Shown here piece after piece: positions 1 to 7,176 of a stretch of 64,000 nt of DNA; the first letter of the stretch is position 1; each line of letters begins with the position of its first letter. Both the position numbers and the translations under genes were made by a program. Where the stretch lies: positions 1 through 64,000 of IMG/VR virus record IMGVR_UViG_3300026557_000002; one strand, given 5' to 3'. The notes under the pieces were generated by a model. It saw only the letters and a list, made by a program, of their open reading frames with translations. It was not told the DNA's origin and made no database searches. This DNA is from a virus.

Positions 1-326
1 TCCCTGTTCGTACCGAGCAGGTTCCCACTGGCCAGGTACGCACTGGTCAGGTCCGCACCGCGCAGGTCCGCACCGTGCAGGTTCGCACTGGACAGGTTCG
101 CACTGCACAGGTCCGCACCGCGCAGGTCCGCACCGCGCAGGTCCGCACCGTGCAGGTTCGCACTGGACAGGTTCGCACTGGACAGGTCCGCACTGCACAG
201 GTTCGCACTGGACAGGTCCGCACATACTTTAATCGCGGCCTGAAGCAAGGCAGCAAAACTTTCTGCCTCAGCCTGATATATAATTTTACGGCTATCCCAA
301 TATGATACTATTTTCATGTTTTCCAT
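1..326 (-). CDS. Pentapeptide-repeat protein (3' end beyond window)
   Basis: Reading the - strand from the ATG at 326 gives an open frame to the window edge. A short non-repeat head ([16 protein letters not shown]...) is followed by more than ten A(D/N)Lxx units such as GADLR, SANLS and GADLH, the hallmark of the pentapeptide-repeat family (right-handed quadrilateral beta-helix). Some family members mimic DNA and inhibit gyrase, but most have no known role; none is assigned here. The start is supported by an AGGAAAAAGG purine tract just upstream. The protein is incomplete because its C-terminus lies outside the window. The frame call is firm; the function is not. Confidence 0.85.
   Translation of the reverse strand, partial: MENMKIVSYWDSRKIIYQAEAESFAALLQAAIKVCADLSSANLCSADLSSANLSSANLHGADLRGADLRGADLCSANLSSANLHGADLRGADLTSAYLASGNLLGTNR
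31..225 (-). repeat. 15-bp tandem DNA repeats inside the pentapeptide gene
   Basis: About thirteen 15-bp units of the form caggtycgcacygnr follow each other almost without divergence, including third codon positions. Each unit encodes one pentapeptide. The low divergence suggests recent expansion or continuing slippage/recombination. Confidence 0.85.
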
Positions 327-444
327 TTTTCCTTTTTCCTTTTTTTTTAGATTAAGTTTTTCGAGCGAAACAAACTACTGCCAAGATTTGAAACAAAACA
401 GATAGAGCATAATGCTTTAGGGTACGCATCGGATATTTTCAACC

Positions 445-588
445 CTACGCGGGATTGACTACCTCGCCTGTCTCGACAGAGTACACGGGATACGGGGCTT
501 TGTTATCCTCAAACCAGTCGTGGCCTAGGCAATATGTCTTCGGACCATTCTCGCACGGCGTATCCAGATTGCCGGCGCCAGGCCGCAC
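445..588 (-). CDS. Small hypothetical protein (47 aa), GTG start
   Basis: A 47-codon frame (VRPGAGNLDTPCENGPKTYC...) lies downstream of, and in the same frame as, the next gene upstream, separated by one TAG codon. It contains two cysteines and ends NPA. There is no clear Shine-Dalgarno sequence before the GTG, so it could be translated by reinitiation or could be a remnant. No family recognised. Confidence 0.35.
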   Translation of the reverse strand: MRPGAGNLDTPCENGPKTYCLGHDWFEDNKAPYPVYSVETGEVVNPA

Positions 589-603
589 TGATTTAATTCT
601 GTA

Positions 604-735
604 CTAATTTGACAAAGATTCTTCAGCGCAATAGCAGTCTTCAATTTCTTTTAGACGCGCGATTAACTCATCACGGTCATTAACTGTTACTTCCGGCCGC
701 AATTCATGTTCGATGATATATAGAATGTCTTTCAT
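604..735 (-). CDS. Small hypothetical protein (43 aa)
   Basis: ATG at 735 (MKDILYIIEHELRPEVTVND...) to TAG at 604. The composition is acidic and helical, with a Glu/Arg-rich centre, and looks coding. A GTG at 756 is in frame and would add seven residues (VKKLNIT). No strong ribosome binding site is visible. A sigma70-like promoter lies about 120 bp upstream (857-885). Function unknown. Confidence 0.5.
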   Translation of the reverse strand: MKDILYIIEHELRPEVTVNDRDELIARLKEIEDCYCAEESLSN

Positions 736-856
736 TGTAATATTTAATTTTTTCACGATTGCACCTGTTCGCTTTCCGACAAGACTTCACCGTTCATTGC
801 GCGATACCTTGTCTCCCGGGGCCCGGTTCGTTGATTTTAATCTCCCTTGCAAGTAC

Positions 857-885
857 AGACTACCAGTTAGCAGGAATAGTGTCAA
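857..885 (-). promoter_or_regulatory. sigma70-type promoter, - strand
   Basis: On the - strand TTGACA (885-880), 17 nt, then TAGTCT (862-857). It is positioned to drive the small genes at 604-735 and 445-588. Confidence 0.6.
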
Positions 886-929
886 GGGAAAAGGGAGTAC
901 TAAGGAGAATTGTGCCTATGGTACTAGGA

Positions 930-1457
930 CTACCAATTGACTACCTCTAACGAGGCGCCTGTATTCCGACAGGTTAGCGTAAAGACCGTAGGTAGGCTGC
1001 CAGTACCTTTCAGGACCTCCCTGTGCTTCTTTGGACAGATAGAGCATTTGAAGATAGCAACGGCGCGCCAAAGGCCGTCATACTCAACGGCGTGTTTGAT
1101 TAATCCCGTAATTCGGGGTAGGACGGCCGGATCGCCCTTTTGTTCTTGCTCTATTCTTAATTGGATCGTAGGGGACCATGAAGGTTTATTCGGTTGCGTC
1201 CAGCCAGACCATTTAGACTTGGGAAGCGAGTTAATGTACTCGATCAATTCCGGCGCTGGCTTAAACCATTCGCCATGCAAGGATAAGCGAGCGAATCTTA
1301 CATGAATTATACCCTCCTCCTCTGAATGTCCTTCTATCGTTGTTAGGCATGTTAGAACATCCGAGCTTGCCCATTTGTTAAATCTCTCCGATACTGGCTT
1401 ATCGGTGCGACCTATCTTGATGTTCTTTGTTTCCGTGCCTTGCATGAAATAAATCAT
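930..1457 (-). CDS. GIY-YIG nuclease-like protein (T5orf172/Mug113 type)
   Basis: 175 aa. The N-terminus MIYFMQ...NIKIGRTDK matches the GIY-YIG core of the T5orf172/Mug113 group, where Y-F and I-K-I-G replace the literal GIY...YIG. A later GEWF motif (around residue 62) is also typical of that group. The second half, with CSICPKK and a later Cys, may be a small metal-binding domain. Members are found in phages as free-standing nucleases of unclear role. It has its own near-consensus promoter (1475-1503) and a GAGGG ribosome binding site. Family assignment is from motif recognition. Confidence 0.7.
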   Translation of the reverse strand: MIYFMQGTETKNIKIGRTDKPVSERFNKWASSDVLTCLTTIEGHSEEEGIIHVRFARLSLHGEWFKPAPELIEYINSLPKSKWSGWTQPNKPSWSPTIQLRIEQEQKGDPAVLPRITGLIKHAVEYDGLWRAVAIFKCSICPKKHREVLKGTGSLPTVFTLTCRNTGASLEVVNW

Positions 1458-1474
1458 AGTTACCCTCAGGCTAA

Positions 1475-1503
1475 ATCATAGCATATTGCGTCGAGAATGT
1501 CAA
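1475..1503 (-). promoter_or_regulatory. Strong sigma70-type promoter, - strand
   Basis: TTGACA (1503-1498), exactly 17 nt, TATGAT (1480-1475). The start codon of the GIY-YIG gene is 18 nt past the -10, so the leader is very short. Confidence 0.75.
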
Positions 1504-1587
1504 GACAAAAGGCCGTTTAGAAAAGTGCGACAGAATACTCGGCAATTATTCTGTGGGGATCCAAGCCTTTCAGTACCCCCCCCCCTT

Positions 1588-1860
1588 TGAGTATTTTGAG
1601 CATTTATAATAGTATTTATACTCACTTCGGAGTATTTATTATTTATAATGCTTCGCTTTATATTCGCTTTTAAAATACTAAGTCCTTTAGAATCAATCAA
1701 AAAAAGAGGTCATCCTAATAGAACAAGGAATTCTGAGAGTATTTAATAGGTTCCTCCCGTTACTATGAAGAGACCGAATACCCACACAATCATAGGCAAG
1801 TTATTGTGTTGCACTTTGCCTTTGACCGATTATAAACAAGGCAAATCAGAGTATTTATAG
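1588..1860. repeat. Iteron-like AGTATTTA repeats
   Basis: Direct copies of (G)AGTATTTA or close variants lie near 1589, 1610, 1629, 1737 and 1849, with one inverted copy (AAATACTA) near 1673. One pair forms a hairpin ATACTC-ACTTCG-GAGTAT. Clustered short repeats in AT-rich gene-free DNA are typical of replication-initiator or repressor binding sites. Confidence 0.5.
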
Positions 1861-2427
1861 TCAGGCGCCGATTATATTTGCTCACGGGCCAGCAAATAGG
1901 TATTCGATCCTGCAGAGCAAAAATTACTCGCGCGCCGGATCATGCGCGCTATCCTGAGCGCGTCCAGAGGTATGTCGTGATACTATCCGTCTGGTCCAAT
2001 GGAAGACAAGTGACAGAGACAATTCGGCCAGAAGAGACAAGCTAGACGCGAACAGAAGCCTAACGGCGCATTATATCGCACAAAGCAAAACACTTAGAGC
2101 CAAACGTTAAGAGTCAATGACCATATATGGGCAAATCAGGCAAACGGATGGACGGCGAAGCAATTCCGGCCGCGAACTCGAAAAGTCAAGAGCCAAAACT
2201 GATAATCAATACAATATTGATTTTAAAACACTGAAAACAAAGCATTTATTGCAATCGGCGCATTAAAACGGCCGTGCATTAACTAGGCGTGACAGCCAAG
2301 CAAAGCATCGATCCGAAGCGAACGGAAAAACGAAACACTGATTCTAAAGCACTTATTTTTTGGAATTCGAATTGCGGCCAGCACGTAGAGTACCGAAGCC
2401 AAGGCCGGCGGGAGTGCCGAGTCGTAC

Positions 2428-2446
2428 CCGCCCCAGGCGGTTTTTT
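2428..2446 (+). terminator. Rho-independent terminator-like hairpin
   Basis: CCGCC-CCA-GGCGG followed directly by TTTTTT on the + strand. No + strand gene ends nearby, so it would stop a transcript made within the gene-free region, or insulate the genes that follow. Confidence 0.55.
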
Positions 2447-2610
2447 CCACCCGCCGACGTTAACGTGATTTGCCCTCAATAACTTACGGGTGTCACCGTG
2501 ACCGGTAGGGGTACCAACCCGGGCACCCCGCCCATGTCGGAGGCCCAGTCTCCCCATACCGTACCCGATTAGGGTATAAACGACCCCTGTAGGTACAGAA
2601 AGGAAAGGCG

Positions 2611-2748
2611 ATGCGCCGTAGAAAATTTCTCGATTGGCTCGGAACCGCGGCAGCGATCCCCGCGTTCGCTCCGCTAGTCAAATTGTTTCCGGAAACGGAC
2701 GTTGACTATTACCGCCGCAAGCAACAAAATGTTCGATCCCATTATTGA
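2611..2748 (+). CDS. Small protein with Tat-like N-terminus (45 aa)
   Basis: ATG at 2611 after a good AAAGGAAAGG site. The N-terminus MRRRKFLDWLG is followed by a short hydrophobic stretch (TAAAIPAFAPLV), resembling a twin-arginine signal peptide (RRxFL), but the whole protein is only 45 aa. It may be a small membrane or exported peptide, such as a lysis or superinfection-related protein. First gene of the + strand unit; the next frame overlaps its end by 20 nt. Function unknown. Confidence 0.6.
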   Translation: MRRRKFLDWLGTAAAIPAFAPLVKLFPETDVDYYRRKQQNVRSHY

Positions 2749-2821
2749 GCAAGCCGCAGCAGAGATAGGATGGCGGGCAGCCAAGTTTGCAACACAAGGT
2801 TTGAAAGATGAGCAAGTCTAA
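2729..2821 (+). CDS. Small hypothetical protein (30 aa)
   Basis: ATG at 2729 to TAA at 2821 (MFDPIIEQAAAEIGWRAAKF...). It overlaps the previous gene by 20 nt and the next by 14 nt, the tight packing seen throughout this region. Predicted helical. No family recognised. Confidence 0.45.
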   Translation: MFDPIIEQAAAEIGWRAAKFATQGLKDEQV

Positions 2822-2993
2822 CATCACCAAGACCGAAAAGCTCCCAGGCGGCCGTCTCCGCCTTCATTTCGAAACCGACTCAGGCACCATGGTCTACGAA
2901 TACGGCAAGGTGAACGCAGCCGGCTATCACAAAGGTCAGGATCCGAGCGAACTCCACGGGCGGCTAGTAGAGCACAAGAAGAAAGAGAAATGA
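2808..2993 (+). CDS. Hypothetical protein (61 aa)
   Basis: MSKSNITKTEKLPGGRLRLH..., ending in a basic tail KKKEK. Beta-rich composition with a short 'EYGKVNAAGYHKG' core. Overlaps the next gene by 4 nt (ATGA), suggesting translational coupling. No family recognised. Confidence 0.65.
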   Translation: MSKSNITKTEKLPGGRLRLHFETDSGTMVYEYGKVNAAGYHKGQDPSELHGRLVEHKKKEK

Positions 2994-3178
2994 CAGCAAT
3001 TTGTTCTCGATGTTCCAAAGATACCGGCAGCCCGCTCCCTGATAGCGGGATAACCGCAGGCTATTACACGGCCAGAGGCTGGGAACAGTTCGCTAATCTC
3101 GGCGAAGAGTTTATTTGCGATTCGTGTATGTGGTCGGACCCGAGGTACATTGCCGTATACGGACGAACCGATGCCTAA
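2990..3178 (+). CDS. Small zinc-ribbon-like protein (62 aa)
   Basis: MTAICSRCSKDTGS... carries CSRC near the N-terminus and a second pair CDSC around residue 43, a spacing consistent with a small treble-clef or ribbon zinc site. Coupled by ATGA to the gene upstream and overlapping the next gene by 8 nt. Partner unknown. Confidence 0.6.
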   Translation: MTAICSRCSKDTGSPLPDSGITAGYYTARGWEQFANLGEEFICDSCMWSDPRYIAVYGRTDA

Positions 3179-3383
3179 CGATTACGAGATCGCGCGCCAA
3201 GCCAGAAAGCATTCCCCGACCTCCGACCAGGCTAGCGGGAAGTTGCCGCCCTCGAGAGGCGAATCGGTCAAGCCGGACTTTCTTTTGTCTCACGAGAACC
3301 ACTTCGATCGGAATGTCGTGACCCCGGAGAATCTAATCCAAGGCGGCATTCTCGAAGGTAAGCAACCGGTGAAAACAACATGA
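3171..3383 (+). CDS. Hypothetical protein (70 aa)
   Basis: The ATG at 3171 (MPNDYEIARQARKHSPTS...) was preferred to an in-frame TTG at 3150. The motif YxIARxARK recurs in other small proteins of this window (12728-12910, 15522-15770), so these may be distantly related small phage proteins. Overlaps the next gene by 4 nt. Function unknown. Confidence 0.6.
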   Translation: MPNDYEIARQARKHSPTSDQASGKLPPSRGESVKPDFLLSHENHFDRNVVTPENLIQGGILEGKQPVKTT

Positions 3384-3556
3384 GCCTATCCACAATTTTG
3401 AATCAAGTCGATCAGTACATCAAGGTCAAGCCGTGGCTGCAGTTCGTCGGCTACATGTTGGCATTTGGCGGTCTGGTTTCTCGACATCCCATGCTCGCCT
3501 ACGTAGGTCTAGGCGTCTCGATGGCTGGCTGGTTATATACAAAGATTTATCCATGA
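3380..3556 (+). CDS. Small membrane protein, holin-like (58 aa)
   Basis: ATG at 3380 overlaps the previous stop (ATGA). After a polar head (MSLSTILNQVDQYIK) come two closely spaced hydrophobic segments separated by SRHP, ending LYTKIYP. A two-span hairpin of this size is compatible with a holin or another small inner-membrane protein; no family is recognised, so holin is a guess. Confidence 0.6.
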   Translation: MSLSTILNQVDQYIKVKPWLQFVGYMLAFGGLVSRHPMLAYVGLGVSMAGWLYTKIYP

Positions 3557-3562
3557 GGTCCC

Positions 3563-3718
3563 ATGTACTGGAAGACCAAGGTCTCGCTCAAGTCTAAAAT
3601 CTATGAGCTGATAATATTCCGCGTCTTCCGGTTGTTCGGAATAGATTTTGGATTCATGAAGATCAAGAAGGTGGCAGATGGCGATAACGCCCAGCGAGAA
3701 AAACCAAAAGAAATTTGA
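3563..3718 (+). CDS. Small basic hypothetical protein (51 aa)
   Basis: MYWKTKVSLKSKIYELII... has an amphipathic, basic N-terminal half and a charged tail. A GAGG site is 4 nt before the ATG. It overlaps the next gene by 41 nt. Unknown function. Confidence 0.5.
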   Translation: MYWKTKVSLKSKIYELIIFRVFRLFGIDFGFMKIKKVADGDNAQREKPKEI

Positions 3719-4034
3719 CGGCGACGTTCCGCAGCTTTTAAATGTGGAACTCCAGCCAAACGCGCGCTCCAACAAAACCATCGTTGAACAAACGACCGTA
3801 GGCGTTACAGCCAAGTCCGGTGCTACCCGCCCAGAAGGCAAGTCCGATGAGGTGACCCAAACCCTCCGATCCGGCAGTTTGCCGACTAGCGAGGCAGTCC
3901 GCGAAGTTGATCTGAAGGCTAACCCCGGCGTCCGTGAAAGAGCCCAGCAACAGCAAGAAGGCCGCGGAGACGGGAATCCGAAGAAGCGAACTCGGGCCGT
4001 TTGGGGTCAGGGTACGGAGCACGCAAAGGAATAA
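3678..4034 (+). CDS. Hypothetical polar protein (118 aa)
   Basis: MAITPSEKNQKKFDGDVPQ... is rich in Gln, Arg, Lys and Thr with almost no hydrophobic segments, so it is probably disordered. The composition resembles 13583-13897. AAGGTGG precedes the ATG. Unknown function. Confidence 0.55.
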   Translation: MAITPSEKNQKKFDGDVPQLLNVELQPNARSNKTIVEQTTVGVTAKSGATRPEGKSDEVTQTLRSGSLPTSEAVREVDLKANPGVRERAQQQQEGRGDGNPKKRTRAVWGQGTEHAKE

Positions 4035-4054
4035 TACTCCACTAGGAGAAATTC

Positions 4055-4717
4055 TTGATAAAAACACGAGAACAAGCATTAGAATATTTTACCAAGTATA
4101 ATTACGACCATCTTCCGGGTAAAGATCCGAATACTTTTAAGCCTTTTCTTGGCGCTAAGGTTCTTGATATTGGCGCAAATCTAGGAATGGTTACGGCTTT
4201 CTGGGCACTTAACGGTTCCGAAGTTACATCTTACGAGGCAGATCCCGAAACCTATAAGATCATGACCGACATGTTTGCTCGGATCAATATCGATGTGAGC
4301 GCCATCAACGCCGCAGTCTGGACATACACAGGTCAAGTTAGTTTCAAAGGTGTTGGGCATTTAGATGGAACTCGAGAGTGCCGCAACGGTAATATAGAAT
4401 CTGGACTGGATTCGATTTTTGTTCCTTGCGTTACCTTGTCGCAAGCCTTAGGTAATACTGTTTGGGATTGTGTAAAGATAGATATCGAGAGCGCAGAGTA
4501 CGCTGTTTTGATGAGCACCGACGTAGAATTTTTGAAGAATACTCGGTACATGCATTTAGAACTTCACGAAGACAGGCATTGCCCCAATGACGGGTGGTTG
4601 ACGGAGTCTCAGATATCACATCTACGAGAAAAATTAGAACCTGCATTTGATATTCAGGGCAGCGTTTACTCTTCTAGTTTTTGGCATTTGAAAAATAAAA
4701 AGCATTTCTCGCTATAG
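4055..4717 (+). CDS. FkbM-family methyltransferase
   Basis: 220 aa starting at TTG 4055, chosen because AGGAG lies 9 nt upstream. Motif I VLDIGANLGMVTAFWALNG (about residues 36-54) and the following acidic residue (SYEADPE) form a class I SAM-binding site, and the C-terminal LELHEDR region fits FkbM-type O-methyltransferases. In phages these are often found next to glycosyltransferases and probably modify sugars on virion or host surface. First gene of a left-hand glycan cluster with 5041 and 5547. Confidence 0.8.
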   Translation: MIKTREQALEYFTKYNYDHLPGKDPNTFKPFLGAKVLDIGANLGMVTAFWALNGSEVTSYEADPETYKIMTDMFARINIDVSAINAAVWTYTGQVSFKGVGHLDGTRECRNGNIESGLDSIFVPCVTLSQALGNTVWDCVKIDIESAEYAVLMSTDVEFLKNTRYMHLELHEDRHCPNDGWLTESQISHLREKLEPAFDIQGSVYSSSFWHLKNKKHFSL

Positions 4718-4744
4718 TTTTTCTTTATTCCCCAAGGAGGAAAT

Positions 4745-5041
4745 ATGGCAAATCTTCAAAAAGTAATTGTAGTAGGTTGTGCCATTTTAGCAGACGGCGT
4801 TAACTCAACTTATCAAATTGATTTATTGCGAGATCCGTACTTTATAAGTTTCCAAGGTAACGGATTCGGCGAACTTCCAGTAGATTGGTTTTCAGAGAAT
4901 TCGCTTAGAAATCAACCGGTAGGAGTGGTGCCAGTTAGTTCGCCGGATTCAATCTCTTTGTCGGATAATGTAGTTACGTATACATATGCAACTCCTCCCA
5001 GCGCCGGAGTAGTAGCGATATCTTTTGGTTTGCTGTTCTAA
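4745..5041 (+). CDS. Hypothetical beta-rich protein (98 aa)
   Basis: Strong AAGGAGG site, then MANLQKVIVVGCAILADGVN.... The alternating hydrophobic pattern and C-terminal VVAISFGLLF suggest a small beta-sandwich, perhaps a virion decoration or appendage subunit. Its stop overlaps the next start (TAATG). Confidence 0.55.
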   Translation: MANLQKVIVVGCAILADGVNSTYQIDLLRDPYFISFQGNGFGELPVDWFSENSLRNQPVGVVPVSSPDSISLSDNVVTYTYATPPSAGVVAISFGLLF

Positions 5042-5562
5042 TGATCGTAGATATACAAGACAATGGCCGTAGCGAGATTTGGCAAACGTTAATCGGTTTA
5101 CAAAAAGAATACAATTTGACTACGTTCGTTGAAACAGGAACGCAAGAGGGATCAACGTCAGAAGCTGTTTGTGATTCGTTTGAGTGCGCGTACTCTATTG
5201 AATCCGATTCGTATAATTATAATCTCGCGGTTAATCGACTTAAAGGAAGAAATGTCAATCTTATTCTAGGCTCAAGTGGAATAGAATTACCACGCTTGCT
5301 TATAACTAATAAGATTACGAAGGCGCTCTTTTGGTTAGATGCTCACGGTAATGAGCACGACGAAACGGCCGAAAATCAGATCCCTTTAGAATTAAAGGCT
5401 ATAAAAGATCATGCCCCTGAATCCCTCGTGGCCATAGATGACGTTATCCAGCACGAGGGCAAGTTTAAAATAAACGATACTTACTGGTTTGAAATACCGG
5501 AATTCTGGGACATCAAGCATTTTCCAAACATGCAGATTATGATTTTATGGAAAAAACCTTAA
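5041..5562 (+). CDS. Class I methyltransferase-like protein
   Basis: 173 aa. FVETGTQEGSTSEAV resembles motif I (ExGxxxGxS) of TylF/cephalosporin-hydroxylase-like methyltransferases. LFWLDAHG and VAIDDV match later motifs (D-A-H and D-D) that bind metal and substrate in that superfamily. It sits between an FkbM methyltransferase and a glycosyltransferase with which it overlaps by 16 nt, suggesting sugar O-methylation. Class is fairly sure, substrate unknown. Confidence 0.65.
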   Translation: MIVDIQDNGRSEIWQTLIGLQKEYNLTTFVETGTQEGSTSEAVCDSFECAYSIESDSYNYNLAVNRLKGRNVNLILGSSGIELPRLLITNKITKALFWLDAHGNEHDETAENQIPLELKAIKDHAPESLVAIDDVIQHEGKFKINDTYWFEIPEFWDIKHFPNMQIMILWKKP

Positions 5563-6176
5563 TTGCCATCCTGAGTTGCCAGCGAGACCGCGGACACCAC
5601 CAAATGGTCCGAAACACCTGGCTGAAAGGCACCGAAATCGATTATGCTTTCTTCTTAGGGAACGGCACAAAGTCCGAATCCAAAGACGAAATAGTATTAG
5701 ACGCACCCGATGATTATCGTAGGCTATCCCGCAAGGTATGGTGTGTCTTTGAATATGCCGTCCAGAATGGATATGATTACGTTTTCAAATGCGATGTCGA
5801 TACTTACGTTCACATCCCCAGGCTGATGAAGTCTGGATTTGAGGAGCACGACTATCTTGGGCATTATGGCGGTAGCGGGTATTGGGTTAGCCAGAAGGCA
5901 ATGAGTTTGCTCCTGCCTCTTGAACTAGATTGGGCAGACGCAGAAGACGAATTGGTATTTAGAAACTTAGCACGACTAGGCGTCTCAGCCACCGAGGAAA
6001 GAAGGTTCAACTCTCGTACATCGGAAGGTCCGCAAGAGGATAATGACATCATTACGGCGCACTGGTATTCGGATCGAGATGTCAAGCCGAGAGAAAGAAT
6101 AATTAGAACCGCCGAAAGATTTAGTTTGATTCCGAAGTACTACGAAAAATCTAAAAGTATTAAGGGAGATAGATGA
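5547..6176 (+). CDS. GT31-like (galactosyltransferase-type) glycosyltransferase
   Basis: 209 aa. MEKTLIAILSCQRD..., VRNTWLKG and FKCDVDTYVHIPRL match the beta-1,3-galactosyltransferase family: the N-terminal RxTW motif and a DVD metal/nucleotide-sugar site at about residues 83-85, followed by GGSGYWVS. A second copy of this fold is at 57659-58246 on the other strand. Likely transfers a hexose in the cytoplasm to a surface glycan or virion protein; acceptor unknown. Confidence 0.8.
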   Translation: MEKTLIAILSCQRDRGHHQMVRNTWLKGTEIDYAFFLGNGTKSESKDEIVLDAPDDYRRLSRKVWCVFEYAVQNGYDYVFKCDVDTYVHIPRLMKSGFEEHDYLGHYGGSGYWVSQKAMSLLLPLELDWADAEDELVFRNLARLGVSATEERRFNSRTSEGPQEDNDIITAHWYSDRDVKPRERIIRTAERFSLIPKYYEKSKSIKGDR

Positions 6177-6823
6177 GCAATCCAGTAATTGACAGTGTAA
6201 TCGTAGATGCCGCAGTTACCCAAATTACCGTTTCTGGTAGCGGGTTCAAGCCGAGTTCTTCGGCACCCTCCGTCAGATTTAACGGCTCAACGTTAACCGT
6301 TTCGTCTTCTTCTGATACATTGTTCGTTGCTTCTTTGCCCGGCGGTCTTAGCACCGGTTCGTATCTTCTTGAGGTAGAGAACTCGGATACATTTTCAATT
6401 GTAGCCGTATTTGAAGTTTATGTAGCACAACAAAGCAGTTTCTTTATCGGCTGGTGTTCCCTATCCAATATGATCGGGGCCATAACCAACGTTACACTTA
6501 GTACCACGCCCGTCCAGATTCCCGCTTTTGGCGCGTCCATTAACAGTTCTGGAATTGCGTCAGGGAGCGGAAGACTCACAGACTTTTTGTTAAGTTCAGA
6601 TCAAGCGGTTCCTGGCGGAGCCACTCAACTCCAGGGCTCAATCAAAAACGTAACAACAAGCACTACGTTAGGTCCAGTCGGGGTTAATTCAGGTAACTAC
6701 AACGGACTTTTTAGTTCCAGCCTTAACTTCAGCGACGGCGATCAGATCGTCGTCATTCTAGAAGTAACAGGTAGTTCAACAATGTTCCCCGGTATTCGCT
6801 GGGTCGTAGGATTCGGAGAATAG
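6173..6823 (+). CDS. IPT/TIG-like virion appendage protein
   Basis: 216 aa. The first about 80 residues (ITVSGSGFKPSSSAPSVRFN...) follow the Ig-like IPT/TIG pattern of cell-surface and phage decoration proteins. The rest is Ser/Thr/Gly-rich and beta in character. Overlaps the glycosyltransferase by 4 nt. Probably displayed on the virion; exact role unknown. Confidence 0.55.
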   Translation: MSNPVIDSVIVDAAVTQITVSGSGFKPSSSAPSVRFNGSTLTVSSSSDTLFVASLPGGLSTGSYLLEVENSDTFSIVAVFEVYVAQQSSFFIGWCSLSNMIGAITNVTLSTTPVQIPAFGASINSSGIASGSGRLTDFLLSSDQAVPGGATQLQGSIKNVTTSTTLGPVGVNSGNYNGLFSSSLNFSDGDQIVVILEVTGSSTMFPGIRWVVGFGE

Positions 6824-6831
6824 GAGATAAA

Positions 6832-7032
6832 ATGATTCTCGCACTAGGCGTCGGGGCCGCAGTCGCCCTCATAGGTTATCGCGAATACAAACATTATGGC
6901 ACCGCGGCCATCGTCGCGGCTGTCAAGGCAGAGGTCTCCAAGATCGAAGGCGAAGTTGTATCCGGAACGCTATTGGCCACAGTTAAGGCCGACGCACTAG
7001 CGGTAGTCGCCCGTCTGAAGGCTCTGCTGTAG
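6832..7032 (+). CDS. Small membrane-anchored helical protein (66 aa)
   Basis: MILALGVGAAVALIGYREYK is a probable N-terminal membrane span, followed by an Ala/Val/Lys-rich helix. GGAGA lies upstream of the ATG. Ends 37 nt before tRNA-His. Could be a holin or spanin-type component; unproven. Confidence 0.5.
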   Translation: MILALGVGAAVALIGYREYKHYGTAAIVAAVKAEVSKIEGEVVSGTLLATVKADALAVVARLKALL

Positions 7033-7068
7033 ACATCTCGACCCGGCCGTGGTATCCTGTTTGTTCTG

Positions 7069-7143
7069 GGTGCCAATAGTGTCAAAGTAGCACGTCGCCT
7101 TGTGACGGCGCAGGTTCTCGTGCAAGTCGAGATCGGCACCCCA
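7069..7143 (+). tRNA. tRNA-His (GTG)
   Basis: Acceptor GTGCCAA/TCGGCAC with an extra 5' G at 7069 facing C73 (7140), the signature of tRNA-His, then encoded CCA (7141-7143). T arm TCTCG/CGAGA with loop TGCAAGT; anticodon loop TTGTGAC. Isolated from the main cluster and directly upstream of an HNH gene. Confidence 0.85.
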
Positions 7144-7176
7144 AAATTTTAAATCTATGACCAAAGGTCTGAGATT

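Larger units (their letters stand above)
1504..2610. other. Gene-free region of 1.1 kb
   Basis: No convincing coding frame on either strand; the open frames present have unnatural composition. It holds a run of ten C (1576-1585), AT-rich DNA with repeated AGTATTTA motifs (1588-1860), a purine-rich stretch (about 2010-2060), several AAAACACTgaaaAC / aaagCACTTA-like repeats (2085-2360) and a rightward terminator-like hairpin (2428-2446). Such a region in a phage may be a replication origin, a regulatory region, an attachment site or a packaging site; none can be chosen from the sequence alone. Confidence 0.6.

Noticed and set aside
1-230. CRISPR-like or satellite repeat array
   Set aside because: The 15-bp units are continuous without spacers and encode A(D/N)Lxx repeats in one frame, so this is a coding pentapeptide array.
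604-606. TAG codon reassignment (suppressor tRNA)
   Set aside because: No tRNA with a CTA or TCA anticodon was found in the cluster, and the other genes use all three stops as normal terminators.
2279-2557. Leftward ORF of 92 aa in the gene-free region
   Set aside because: Arg/Gly/Thr-rich composition without structure, no ribosome site, and it opposes a clear rightward terminator hairpin.
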